From Glandiceps talaboti (taxonomy: Eukaryota > Hemichordata > Enteropneusta > Spengelidae): a DNA stretch of 64,000 nucleotides. A program made the translations under genes and the position numbers. Positions within the stretch are counted from its first letter, which is position 1. Each line of letters opens with the position of its first letter. Positions 10,518 to 21,706 of the stretch are shown here, piece by piece. The notes under the pieces are model-generated. The model worked only from the letters and a program-made list of their open reading frames with translations. It was not told the origin of the DNA and did not search any database. Where the stretch lies: positions 25,019,288-25,083,287 of the forward strand of contig NC_135558.1 in NCBI RefSeq assembly GCF_964340395.1, read 5' to 3'.

Positions 10518-11320
10518 ATGTGGTATTAGACTTTCTAACAGAACTATATGAGAATGGACTTGGCTATAGTGCAATGAATACAGCTCGATGTGCACTAGCT
10601 ACAGTAGTCACAATTGATGGATACAATACACTATCATCACATCCTTTAGTGAGTCGGTTTCTTAGAGGAGTATTCCAAGTCCGTCCAACACAACCAAGAT
10701 ACACCAAAATATGGGATGTTAGAATGGTGTTGAAGTACCTACAGTCACTGTCACCAGTTAAAAACTTAACATTAAAAGATCTGACATTGAAGACTATAAT
10801 GTTAATTGCTTTAGTTTCTGCACAAAGAGGACAGTCTTTGTACTTATTGAACTTAAATGATATGTCCAATGGCAAATCATCATATACATTTCAAATAGCA
10901 GCACTCTTGAAACAAAGCCGACCAAACTACAAAGTGCCACTTGTCAAACTATCTGCATATCCACCTGATAAGAGGCTCTGTGTAGTGACAACTCTAAGAG
11001 AGTACTTGAGTAGAACCTCTGAGTTGAGAGGAAATGATAAACAATTATTTATCAGTTACATTCACCCATTCAATGCAGTTTCAAGAGATACCATCAGTCG
11101 ATGGCTTAAAATTGTATTAATAAAGGCGGGTATAGATATAACAACTTTTAAGCCTCACAGTACAAGAGCAGCTTCAGTGTCCACAGCAAAGAGAAATGAT
11201 GTGCCTATTCATGAAATCATGAATGTTGCGGGCTGGAATTCTAGTTGTACTTTTGCTAGGTTTTATGACAAACCTGTAACTAATGATGACAAGTTTCCAC
11301 ATGGAGTGTTAAAATGTTGA
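10151..11320 (+). CDS. DIRS tyrosine recombinase
   Basis: 389 residues. Integrates the element through a covalent tyrosine-DNA intermediate, replacing the DDE integrase of LTR elements. The catalytic set is visible: Arg at about 226 (SAQRGQS), His 336 and Arg 339 (PHSTRAAS), Trp 362 (AGWNSS, in the usual His/Trp position) and the nucleophile Tyr 372 (RFYDK). A SAM-like core-binding region begins near residue 75 (LSDKAADIIMLSW, then KKEYAAYIRKW). The first 120 codons overlap the polymerase ORF and are low in domain content, so translation may start further in. The ORF is intact. Confidence 0.9.
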   Translation: MCTENRGRQSTWNTDSSSMANPGMVLQDVTVVGRQTQVVASDKQNSSTCTQANSTASTSTEVTTDSLQVVRQSLRQQHLSDKAADIIMLSWRKGTKKEYAAYIRKWQIFCCKTETDVFRPPVNVVLDFLTELYENGLGYSAMNTARCALATVVTIDGYNTLSSHPLVSRFLRGVFQVRPTQPRYTKIWDVRMVLKYLQSLSPVKNLTLKDLTLKTIMLIALVSAQRGQSLYLLNLNDMSNGKSSYTFQIAALLKQSRPNYKVPLVKLSAYPPDKRLCVVTTLREYLSRTSELRGNDKQLFISYIHPFNAVSRDTISRWLKIVLIKAGIDITTFKPHSTRAASVSTAKRNDVPIHEIMNVAGWNSSCTFARFYDKPVTNDDKFPHGVLKC

Positions 11321-11436
11321 TGTTATGAACCAGATAAACCTTTGATGACTATTAGGTAGATTGGGTCACTGAGTTAAATAAAAGAATTTGACTTGATAAA
11401 TGGTGTTTCATTCTGTGCCCATCAGTTGGCTTTGAA

Positions 11437-11475
11437 ATCTCACGTGATCAGGAAGTGCATGATAATGAGGTAGAA
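11437..11475. repeat. DIRS right inverted terminal repeat
   Basis: Exact reverse complement of 7059-7097. It lies about 115 bp after the recombinase stop codon. Confidence 0.85.
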
Positions 11476-11478
11476 TAG

Positions 11479-11749
11479 AGAAATTAAACGAGACTTACCT
11501 GGAAGTTGAAGTTTGATTGAAATTCTACCGAATTATCTTGAGCACTGAGTGATTACGTGCCCAAAGCCCGGATGGAAATAACCCACCCATAATTATCATG
11601 CACATCAATCCTGATGTGCACAGAATATACTTTGAAGGCTGAAGATTGCATCACCACAACACTATCTCACGTAATCACTCAGTGCTCGAGATAATTCGGT
11701 AGAATTTCAATCAAACTTCAACTTCCAGGTAAGTCTCGTTTAATTTTTC
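11479..11749. repeat. Second inverted repeat at the DIRS right end
   Basis: Arms of about 81 bp (11479-11559 and 11668-11749) are almost perfect reverse complements, around a loop of about 108 nt. Part of the loop and right arm (11641-11673, tgaagattgcatcaccacaa...) is the reverse complement of 7089-7121 near the left end. This is either the internal complementary region plus terminal repeat of a DIRS1-like element, or the remains of an older related copy into which this one inserted. Confidence 0.7.
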
Positions 11750-13650
11750 TATTTTGGGGAACTGTATTTTCTATATTAAAACTAGTTACAGTGTACATGC
11801 AAAGGTTGATAATTTTTTTCGTAATTATGTTTATTTTGCCATAAAAATAAATGAAATTACATTCATACCTCTAAATATTATGCGCATTGGCAAGAAAGTC
11901 GCAAAAATATTTGCCCCCTTAATCCCCTGTGCTTCGACTAACTTCGGCACCTAGACCAGCTCACGAAAGGTGTTGAGGTCCCACGTGTTACAAAAGCCTT
12001 CTAAGCCTTTGTATAATGTTTACTTATGAATTACTAATTACGTTTGCCATATTGTATTACTAGTATCTGTAACTGTACATATTGTGGTCTACCAGTTTAG
12101 TCTTCCGACAACAATTATGGTTCCTTGGTGTTTTGTCGGCAGCAACCGCAGTGAAACAATCACCCTACACACATTTCCGAGTGATATAACTGAGTAGATA
12201 ATAATGGGTGAAGGCAGTTGAAATCACGTAAAAACTGGACAGTGACACCATACAGTGAAAGACAAATGTTACCGGGGTCGGGGTTCTCCACGCCACTGGT
12301 GTAGCCATGATCAAAGCGAAAAAAAACAAACAAATAAAATAATTTGAAATAATGTTTTCAAGAAAGCAAGTTAGCTTCATAAAATATTTCAGTACGATAG
12401 CAATTTTTTGGAAACAATGCGTAGTTCGATTGTATGTTTTGTTTTCCATGTTGCTGGAAGTCGATCATTTTCATTGTGATACATCACATGTACATACAGT
12501 CGCAATCATATCAAACTTCAAAGTAAAAAGACGAAATGCTCATTATAATGTTGCTATGTTTGTTTCCGTTGTTTTGTCTACCTGAACAATTACTGTGTCA
12601 TGCCAATCACATGTCAAAAGTGGATGGACACAGCAAAGTACAGTCAGCACTAAGCGTCACGCTCCCAGGTCAAATAACTTCCACAACATAAGACATGTCT
12701 ATCCATCAAAACTCAAACAAAAATGGTCGGAGACAATACACAATACACCACAGTACGGCTGGCTTCAGTGAACACGGGCCGTGCTTTGAAAGAAGATGAC
12801 ACCACTTCATGTCACTGTGTGGATGGTAATGAAAGCAGTAAAAAATGAAATAAAGTGCGTGTACACATAGCTTTCAAGAGGGATGGTTATCCAACAAAAC
12901 GTTCTGCTCTAACGAATTTGTGGGTCTACTTTCGCGAAGATTTTGAATGGTCATAGATCAAATGTACTGTTACGACACATGCTACAATACATCTGAACAA
13001 CTTGAGAGAATATTATGGAGAACTCTTGAAGCCATTCTCATCCTATCTCTGTATGTTCGATGGGTACGGAAATATTAGAAAATTTTCATTTTGATTAGAT
13101 TGTCTGCGGGAGCTGTTTTCCACCCATTGAATAGTTATGTCAACAAAGGATGCTGATAACAGCCTTCACTTTATGTAAACAACACGGCTTCACTAGGACA
13201 TAAACAATAAGCTGGATGGTCCATGTTGCGGTACAAGACAGCAAGGCATAGTCAGAAAACAAGCACTAAACTTGCATGGTGGATATTTAAACACAGGTAT
13301 ACTATTACATATAATGTGTACTAGCCATGACTACATTTGTCTGTGAAATTTACATCGGAAAAAAACCTTATAAAGCAGTGTCATTCAGTGTCTGTGGTTG
13401 ACCACACCTTCCTCACTCCTCACTACCAGAGGAACTATCGTTACTGCTAGCAGTCGGTTCGAATGAATTTGGCTAAATCACACCATCAGATGTTAATGCT
13501 GGAGTGTATTGCTCTATGCTTGAGGAATCTGACCAATATTCAACGTCGGGTTCTGGCGAAAACAGGTTGTGAAGTTGACCTTCTGACCTTTGGAAAACTA
13601 ACTGATGAAAGTTTGGGCTAATATCTGTTTTCTAATTTCAGGTTCCTCAC
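11750..13650. other. Intron 2, upstream part
   Basis: No exon, repeat or element recognised in about 1.9 kb between the DIRS right end and exon 2. Moderately AT-rich. Short open frames on both strands have no domain or splice support. Confidence 0.4.
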
Positions 13651-13833
13651 CTTTAGAAATGAGAATATACTTTTGTTCTCCATTTCATCTTGTTTCTTCT
13701 TCCTCAATATTTCTTGATAGATATCAGGATGTTTTTCCATGTACAATATCAAATCCTGATATGAAAAAAGCAAACTTGTGAGTGCCTTTTCATGAAGAAA
13801 TCTATTCTTCATATTTCTACCCAAAGTAGGTTG
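13651..13833 (-). CDS. Unrecognised gene, exon 2
   Basis: 183 nt (61 codons) on the minus strand, phase 0 at both ends. The acceptor is aggacag (AG at 13835-13834) and the donor GTGAGG at 13650. It encodes a helix-rich, charged segment: MKNRFLHEKALTSLLFSYQ, then YMEKHPDIYQEILRKKKQ. The open frame continues past the donor by chance. I do not recognise the family. Confidence 0.75.
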
Positions 13834-13929
13834 CTGTCCTTGTAAACTTAAAATATATGTATTGAACCCACCTTATCTTTGGATTTCTATGAGAATTCTC
13901 CTTGTGAGTTCAAGTGTGGAGTACTTGGG

Positions 13930-14220
13930 GGAGGGGGGGGGTATTTGTTTGAGTGTTTGCAGTGTTTTCTGTGGCCATACTGTCAGGAGCTAGTGAGTGA
14001 AAGTGCAGCATAAAACACTGCAAATATGAGTACAAATACCCCTGAGTACCCACATATGTTTGTCAACATTTCCATAAAAATGATGCTGTGCAATCAGGCG
14101 CTTTCATGTACAAGGAATGGTGGTGTGCCCTCATTTGCATGCAAGTATGCAATAATGTTTTCGGTATTGCACTGCAATTCAAATACCACTAGTATGTGTG
14201 CACACTGGTGCACGTAATTA
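13930..14220. repeat. Foldback repeat in intron 1
   Basis: ggggtatttgt and tgtttgcagtgtttt (about 13935-13970) pair with aaaacactgcaaata and acaaatacccc (14010-14042). The right part resembles 3700-3785. It lies between exons 1 and 2. Confidence 0.55.
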
Positions 14221-14362
14221 CTGGTACATATGTTATCAGATGTCTACTTGAATTGGCAAAATATACATAGGTAAATAATTATGTTCTAAGTTCAGAACTA
14301 ATAAGAGAAATGTAGGAAATGAGTAAATTGATTAAAGATTCTTTTTGTTTAAGACTACATAC

Positions 14363-14482
14363 TTCAAGACCTTTGGCAGTCTCCTCTGTTCCTTGCTCTT
14401 CAAAAACCTTCACAGATACCGGTACACAATATTGTCTTGACACTGGTGTAGCATCGTCAAATTCACCCATGGACTCCATAAT
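14363..14482 (-). CDS. Unrecognised gene, first coding exon found
   Basis: 120 nt on the minus strand, phase 0 at both ends. The acceptor is ttattgacag (AG at 14484-14483) and the donor GTATGT at 14362. The second codon is ATG (14479), and the reading MESMGEFDDATPVSRQ makes a plausible protein start behind a non-coding 5' exon, but a coding exon upstream is not excluded. With the six later exons the protein would be about 307 residues: an acidic N-terminus, helical charged middle and basic, Pro/Ser-rich tail with possible nuclear-localisation clusters. Element A copy 2 lies about 100 bp upstream. Confidence 0.7.
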
Positions 14483-14584
14483 CTGTCAATAAAATCAATT
14501 ATTCAAACCTCTTTTAATGGTGTTGTTGAGGATTTTACCAGAATAGGCAATGGTGGCCTTACTCATGTCTCATTGTAACACCTA

Positions 14585-16924
14585 AACAAGCGACCTATCG
14601 GTCAGAATAGCTCCGCTGTTTTTTTTTAATTTAATTTTTTATTTTGGTGACACGTAGAAGTGGTTCAGTTCTTCAGCTCTTCACTATGCAGTTTTGTTTT
14701 AGCGATGCAATAAAGTGGTTAGTGGTTCATATGATGTCTCACTGTAAAACACATTTTACACAGAAGTTGGTAATGTATTGTACTTTTATACCATAGTCAC
14801 CATTTTATAACAAAAATCTACTGTTATGAAAAATTGCACACAAGAAAAAGAAAAAAAAGAGGATTTTGAGGTTGGCTATAAATAATGCCATTGTCTTACA
14901 GCTTTAACCCTGGGAAATTTTAATGATGAATGAAATAAACTAGGGATCTAAAATAATGTTGAGGCAATTTGAATTTCAATTTTCTAACAAATTTACCAAG
15001 TCAACAACATTCAACTTGTACAAGTTGTAGTAGATATATATAGGGAAGAAATGTATTAATCGCCATCTTAGTTTCCGGACGGCGACAATCCCCGCCAAGT
15101 ACCCAAAAGAGAGTCATTCTGGCAGCCATACGTTACAGTGGTAACACTCGTTCATGTTCTATTACCTTTCATAAAGAAAACACAACAAAATGGTTGAAGT
15201 GATCTTTTTTTTTTAATTTCTTTTCATCACAACAACAAAATCTGCGTGATCAAAAGTGTTGTAAACTAAACCAGAAAGAATTATCGGACTGGCTAAACTT
15301 CCCGATGAACTGGAGTAAGGTCCAAGTCCAAGTAAGCCTCGATAGTACGTGAGAAAATCGTCTCAAACTAGCGATACAACTTTCAAAATATAACTTGACA
15401 TGTCTTCATTTGTTAGATTTATACAATTCAAGACGCGTTTTCACTCAAAAACAACAATTCTGTGAATAATGACACTCTGAACGCAGCGATTTCTCGGACG
15501 ATGTTACCACTGTAACATATGGCTGACAACGACTTGCTTTCGGGTTAGTCCCTCGTGCATCCGGGTACATGGGGTTGTTGCCGTACAGAAACTAAGAAAG
15601 ATGGAATTCACAGTGTTTCTTGTGACCGGCGCGGCACCTGTCAGCAGACTCGGCCATTTTTTTTTCATCATTCCATTGTATTTAAACCTTGTACTTGACA
15701 TTTCACAATATTTATAATTCTCAACAAAATACCTCAACATGTCTCACTTCGCTCGTACTCAAAGCAGCCCCAGTATGACCACTGACATGACTAGAGAGAA
15801 CCTTTTCGGATTTACATGTAAAACGGGGAAAGATACGCAAAACATAATGCAAAGTCTGAAGCCAAATTAAAGTTGTGATTATTTTAATTATTTTTACTTG
15901 CCAAATATTTGCATTTTGGAAATGGCAAGACACGTTCATGTCGTTTAACTTGACATGTGAACTGTCGGCCAATAAACAAAATTTGGTTGATTCACAGTCC
16001 GCAGTTAGACTGCTCTTGCATAACTTCAACCGCATGCCTTCCTTACGCAAGTTGTCTTAATTCTGGTTCACTGTCACTTCAAATTGCACGACAATATAGA
16101 ATTAATCACAAGTTACATGTTATCTGAAAACATCACATCTTTATAGTGGGTCTGAAGTGAGATTTTAGTGAGTACCAAGAACGTCCTGTGTTGATACTTG
16201 CTGTGGAAAATCGCCCGGTGAAATGAGGTCAGCTTCAGCTTCTGGTCGAATCAGGATAGAGTATGCAAATAAGGACGTTGCGGACTGGCTGATTATGTAG
16301 AAGGGGTGCAGAATTTGGATTTTAAGTTTACAACCCTGTTTCGAATAAACGCTTGTCACTTCATGCATTTGGGCGCCCAATGCGTAGAATTATGACTATA
16401 GCACATATTACATTGCTTGTTTGACGTCAATAGTGTCTTTTGAAAAGTGGCAGTTTACTTAAAAGTCTCGTCGACTGATTTCCAATATGGCGTCGGTCAT
16501 AATGCTCATTAACATATTCATTTTTTTTTCAAATTACAAAAAAAAAATCATAAAAAATAAAAATGAAGATGTGCTGACTTGAAATTAACAAACCTGAGTA
16601 AGCTACCCCCTGCGCATCAACACACCAGATATCAAAGCAATCTGACAATAAGTTTTCACGGAGATGATGAAAATGACATTTTATGAAAAAAAAATCATAA
16701 AAAATTGAAAATGGCACAGGTCAACTTGGCATGAACAAATCTGAATAGCCTCCCCCCAGGGAACATGCACACCAAATAGCTAAGAATACTGACTATCACT
16801 TTCGGAGAAAATAATGAAAATATAAAAGTTTGACGGACACCTATGATTCACTCTATTCTCTATACTCTATACAACCTATACCTAAAGCTACGCTTTCAGC
16901 TTTCGCTGACAGCGGAGCTAAAAA
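14585..16924 (+). mobile_element. Element A copy 2
   Basis: About 2.34 kb, closely matching copy 3 (49933-52323) along its whole length, including the internal 700 bp that copy 1 lacks. Ends are aacaagcgacctatcggtca and tgacagcggagctaaaaa. Poly-A/T runs and an inner foldback segment (15061-15602) are shared. Short ORFs in the middle (15721-16050 minus and 15875-16060 plus) are identical in copy 3 only because the two copies are young. They carry no recognisable domain. Confidence 0.8.
15061..15602. repeat. Inner foldback segment of element A (also 50451-50990)
   Basis: Left arm: ccatcttagtttccggacgg, then cagccatacgttacagtggt. Right arm: the reverse complement, reading accactgtaacatatggctg, then ccgtacagaaactaagaaag. 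The arms are about 80-90 bp with indels, around roughly 350 bp. This looks like a separate inverted-repeat element nested in an ancestor of element A. Confidence 0.65.
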
Positions 16925-17184
16925 GGATGGTTCAGTCGGTTGACTAAAGTTGGATACTGATAAGTAGTCAATGGATTTGCCTGAATGGATACACAATGGT
17001 AATATACAGGGCGTTGTCTACTTCTCCTACGTCTTGCTTTCTTTTCAAAGATACATGCTCATCAATGTTTTGAATGAGTCTTGCACATGTAAATACCTAG
17101 TCCTGCTTGAATACAGAGAAATCTGGGACTGTGTAATCTGACATATGAAATGACGTTAGCGGATTCATTGGTGTAGATTGTACA
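16925..17184. other. Spacer between element A copy 2 and the HhH ORF
   Basis: No feature recognised. It would form the 3' flank of the minus-strand ORF that ends at 17185. Confidence 0.3.
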
Positions 17185-17599
17185 TTAGTGGGGCATGTAC
17201 CCTGGGTAGTAGGTAGGGGGTTGTGCCTGTACCATGTACGGCATCATCGGCTGTTGCATTGGCATAGGTTGGTAGTAGGGGTAAGATAAATATGGATAGG
17301 TCGGTGGGTACATGTATTGTTGTTCCGGCCTTCCCCATGGTATATTTGGAGTAGCAAATGTATTTAATTGTGGGGGGCTTGGTAACCTACTCCCTACACT
17401 GTACCCACCCCTAGGGTTACCATAAGTACTACCTGTCCTAGACCTTACAGCCGGTTGGCCTTCCGGAGGGTGAACCCTTGAATCAATAACTTTCACAACA
17501 GAATCTATTGTCGGGTCCCCTGTCGGTTGGTAAACATTCGTTGTTACTGTAGTTGTTGGAGCTACTGAAGTCATTGACATAGTTGGCATAGTGGTTGTT

Positions 17600-17671
<72 letters not shown>

Positions 17672-18045
17672 GGTGGTGGTGGTGCAATAGGAGTGTCAAC
17701 TAAGCCTCCACCACCAGTTAATGGGGAAACAGCAGACATGTGGGAACTTATTGAAAGATCGTATGGTTGATCTGTCGAGGGAGTTAGGGCTGCCGCCATA
17801 TCTAAGCCTAGATTTTCATCAACTTCTGGCGTGGCTTGTAATGCCAAAGCAGGCGTAAAATCAACCCTATTTAAAAAGTTGTTAGAGACTTTAAAATGAG
17901 GCAACTCCCTTAAATTTTCAAATTTCAAGTCCCCAATAGCGTCTCTAAGATTGATAATGGCTTCAGCAGTTTTCCTACCAATGTTCGAAACCGTTAACAG
18001 TTCCCTCTGACTACAAATATTAATGTAGAGGGGATTGTGTTCCAT
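17185..18045 (-). CDS. Helix-hairpin-helix protein with poly-Thr tract
   Basis: 286 residues, ATG at 18045. The N-terminus (YINICSQRELLTVSNIGRK, then TAEAIINLRD) matches a ComEA/PsbU-type helix-hairpin-helix, a small non-specific DNA-binding fold. The loop glycine (NIG) is present, with a following helix up to about residue 60. The rest is low-complexity: a poly-Thr tract of about 30 residues from a (GTT)n microsatellite (about 17597-17675), then a Pro/Tyr/Met/Gln-rich tail (MYPPTYPYLSYPYYQPMPM). From memory, similar HhH-plus-disordered ORFs accompany invertebrate retroelements as gag-like proteins, but no pol is seen here, so it may equally be a host gene. A possible 5' acceptor (tttccatag) lies near 18105. 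Confidence 0.55.
17597..17675. repeat. (GTT)n microsatellite inside the HhH ORF
   Basis: A nearly uninterrupted GTT run on the plus strand, read as threonine codons (ACA/ACC/AAC family) on the minus strand. Length variation would change the protein without a frameshift. Confidence 0.9.
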
Positions 18046-19000
18046 TGTCAGATTAAAGTACTACCGTTATTTGACGTTAAATACACACACCCCGGCGACA
18101 CAACTCTATGGAAATGAAGCAAGGTAAGTGTAAGTGACTCTGCCTGTATGTAAATCGTCAAACTCCGATATATTTGATTAGGGCGTTCCCAACAGGTAGA
18201 CGTCCTAAAAAAATTGATTACAGTTGCTAAATACTAGGTACCAGATATATATACAAGTTAAATTAATTTAACAGGCAATTACCGTGAATACCTTAGATCT
18301 AGAATGTGTAAAAATACTGTCCTTACTGAGGCTACTAAAGTATACCAAAGCAAGTGACAAAAAAATTAAGAAAGCAAAAAAAAAACAAGAATAAGAAAGG
18401 TTGACTACACTGATAATCACCCCGGAGAATTTAGTGGTAGCTCAAATCAAAAGAAGGAGTAAGCAAATAATGCAATGAATCGCCTAAGACGGCTAGATGC
18501 TATTGAAATGTGCAAAAATAAATTCGCAGTATCAGTGCACTCAGGCCTTTTCAAAGACAAAAAGTTTGCAGAATTTGGAAAGCAATCGAAATACTAATAA
18601 ATTAGAAACGGAAACTTTCTAGACGGTTAGTGTACGCTTTTAAATAAATTGTAACCAAAACTGAAAGGTGGATCGTTGAAAACTGTCCAGGCAAAAGAAT
18701 TTGACAGCGAATAAATTACTTCGCCGTGTGTACGTGGCAACGCACGCTTAGCCTACAAATGCGACGATTTTTCAGTGTAGAACAAACACTTCTCCAATAT
18801 TAATTTTCACACAATTAGAGAAAAAATGACACTACAAACCTAACACGCATCAATATAAACTAAACTGCTACGAGTATAATTGGTTCGCAATATCAATCAG
18901 ACCACAATTTAATTTATGCGAACACAAACTCGTCGCTGGAAATTCAAATACAATGTCGGCGAAAGTCCTTCGTCAACAAAGAACACCAATTTCTACTAAT
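18046..19000. other. 5' flank of the HhH ORF
   Basis: No gene recognised. On the minus strand this would be the promoter or 5' UTR region of the HhH ORF. It holds an acceptor-like site near 18105 and no clear TATA box. Confidence 0.3.
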
Positions 19001-19280
19001 TGAGGTACCGTAGTACGAAAGAAATATCAGAACAAATCGGCATATGACGTTGCGCCAAAGCAGTTTTGCAATTTGACATGAACGTCGCCTTTTTATGACT
19101 TGTAACCGAACTCTCCGACGCAGTTCGTACTAATCAAATTAGCGAAACAATGCTCAATTTGTAACAAAGAGATTCCCACCATAGTGAGAGTACCCTAGTA
19201 CGAAGAAAGATCGAAACAAGTCGGCATTGACGTAGCGCCGAAGCAATTAGCAATTCGACACAAACGTCGCCAGCGCCAGT
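19001..19280. repeat. Diverged ~186-bp direct duplication
   Basis: gtaccgtagtacgaaagaaa (about 19005), then aaatcggcatatgacgttgc and gaacgtcgcc (to 19090), recurs at about 19191-19272 as gtaccctagtacgaagaaag, then aagtcggcattgacgtagcg and aaacgtcgcc. The copies share roughly 80% identity. The duplicated tract has more CpG than the surrounding sequence, so a regulatory role is possible but not shown. Confidence 0.7.
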
Positions 19281-21344
19281 AAAGTAATTTCCCTTTAGGG
19301 TAAAGTTACTTTGAACAGCACGGCTTGTAGCCCAACCAATATATTTAGTCACACCAATTTACACACTAAAATTGCCACACATAAATATCACACGGAGCGT
19401 AACTACTTACTTCAATACTTGCTTGTTCTTTGACGTCTGAGCAACTCAAAGGTCATTGACACTGTGCTTGCGTGAGGTAGTGTCTAAATTTAAGACTAAC
19501 AATACACGAACTGCCAGACATGTACTACTCGAGTACCAGATCTATGCGTTGCGAGTATCATTGGCAACTCCTGTGTCTGCTACAGTCATGAGCGTTACCA
19601 GTTCTGTCATGCGCTGTCGTGTGCAAGTAAAGGTCAAACCCCACTGCGTAATCTTCCTACGTCGACTGACTGACAGTTATATATTATGTATATAGTGTTT
19701 GATTACGTAATTATTGTTTGTGCCACCCCACCCCGTGCACCCCACCCCACTCGTACGTCCATGCAGAGACCACGGTGACGAACAGTAAAACTTAAAAAGT
19801 CTTTACACAGAAAGATAGACGGGGAAAGGGAATTTCCTAGTATATTGTGTTGACATGTATTAACGTTTGATTAATAAATGCAATGTATCCTCTGTTTATT
19901 GTTTATTTGCATGGTGGTCTTTATGTGCGTCTTGCGTTCAATGTTTGCTGCAACTTGGTTACGCATCCAGATACATTGTACACAAAACTATATTACCAAG
20001 ATGTTTTATACGTACGTTCATGCGTTCTCAGTAGTATAGCGCCACCAACATTCACGTTAACTTAAAAAGTCTTTTAGTTCACTAACTGACACCTACCAAT
20101 CCGACTAACGGTTGGTGTATTACCATTTGTCAGTGAGTAGATATTTACACTGGTTATGGAAATATGTCACTAGTAATTAGCCAAATAGCCTACCAGTTTG
20201 ATCAAGGATTAGCTGTGCACTAATTAATTCAAAGTTGGTAAGCTACAAAGAGACAGAGAAGACGATAGTTTTGATTTAAAACTTTATCAACTAGAGATGT
20301 TATCTGATAAAAACATGAATAACATTATAAAGCTAGGTAATCGCAAAAACACCCACTATTATTTATTCGACCTGGTGTCACCAAGGTTGGTGTGTAGGGG
20401 TGATCCTAATGTTTAAAAATGTTTTTGTTTTTTTCCATGGAAAATTTTGGTCGGTCGGTCGATCGGTCGATTTAAAAAAGTATATAAATAAAAAATCATC
20501 TTTGAATTCATGTTTCTTTGCCTCTCCTTTTCCTCCTTTCAATCATCTTTTCATTGGATTCCTAGAAACAAGCCCTTCTCAGCTTTTCTTACACTCACCC
20601 CCCCCCCCCCCCCATTTTGAATAACTGCCATAATTATATAAGGAAATGTACTTTTCGTGAACAAGTTTCTTCGATGCCATAACTGTAGATGATGTCGATA
20701 GACACAGTGTCTACGTCCAGAAACGTATTCCTTCTTGTCAGAGAGGACGCTTTTTCACAACATATTGAGGGCGGACGAAAATTAAAACATAAAGGTATTT
20801 TAATATTGGAACTGAAAAGCTGGGTCTGTTGAGTAAGGATAAACAGAAAAAGTAGGGTTACCATAAAACTGTTCAAAATTTTACAGTATCAATATTTTAT
20901 TTGACATGAAATAATGTAAAAAGTACATCATTCTATAGTCAAAAACAACTACATAAACCCCCCCAAAACAATTATAATAGATAATAATAGATAACTATAT
21001 ATATATATATGTACATCAACATCTCCTGACGAGTGATTTACTCACGAAACAGGCTTGTAGAGACGAAAAACCCGACTTGATTTTCTTCTACCCTCAACAT
21101 ATATATATATATATATAGGGGGGAGGATTGGTTGGGTCATCCTGTTTTTGAAATTGGCGGTCGAGGGTCATGCTGTTTTGAATATTATGACTGGGGCCAT
21201 TTTATTTGGCTTGTGATAGAAAAAATCCTTTTCTATAATGGCATAGCCTTGTCTGAAATTTGGTACACGTAAATAGTTGTTCTTGTCCCTGTATCTTACA
21301 TGCATTCTTTAATATTACTTATTAGTTCAAACATAACTATAACT

Positions 21345-21384
<40 letters not shown>

Positions 21385-21639
21385 TTTCATTCTTCTTTCG
21401 CCAAGTAGAGTGCTCGATCACCTTGGCACGCTAACAAGTTCTTACTTAATAATACGTAACCTTTGTTGTCAATCTTTTTGTGTACACACAGCCGTCAGTG
21501 AACACACATAAGTTATGTACATAATGCAGGATGTATAGCTAACGAATACTATTAAACCACACTATTACACCTGACGATCCTTCGGGTGCAACGGTCCGTA
21601 GTGTAATTCCACTATGTAATATCAGACTCGTCTTCTTTC

Positions 21640-21706
<67 letters not shown>

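Larger units (their letters stand above)
7059..11749 (+). mobile_element. DIRS-type tyrosine-recombinase retrotransposon, nearly complete
   Basis: Carries, in order, a gag-like region, reverse transcriptase/RNase H, and an overlapping tyrosine recombinase, the gene order of DIRS-like retroelements. These integrate with a recombinase instead of a DDE integrase. A perfect 39-bp inverted pair (7059-7097 and 11437-11475) marks the ends. Right of it lies a second inverted pair (11479-11559 and 11668-11749) whose loop also contains a reverse-complement copy of the left end. The element sits in intron 2 of the minus-strand gene, in the opposite orientation. The only obvious defect is a frame break in gag, so the copy is young. 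Confidence 0.85.

Noticed and set aside
15721-16060. ORFs shared between element A copies 2 and 3 (minus 15721-16050, plus 15875-16060)
   Set aside because: Identical because the copies are young. Overlapping on both strands, no domain, absent from copy 1.
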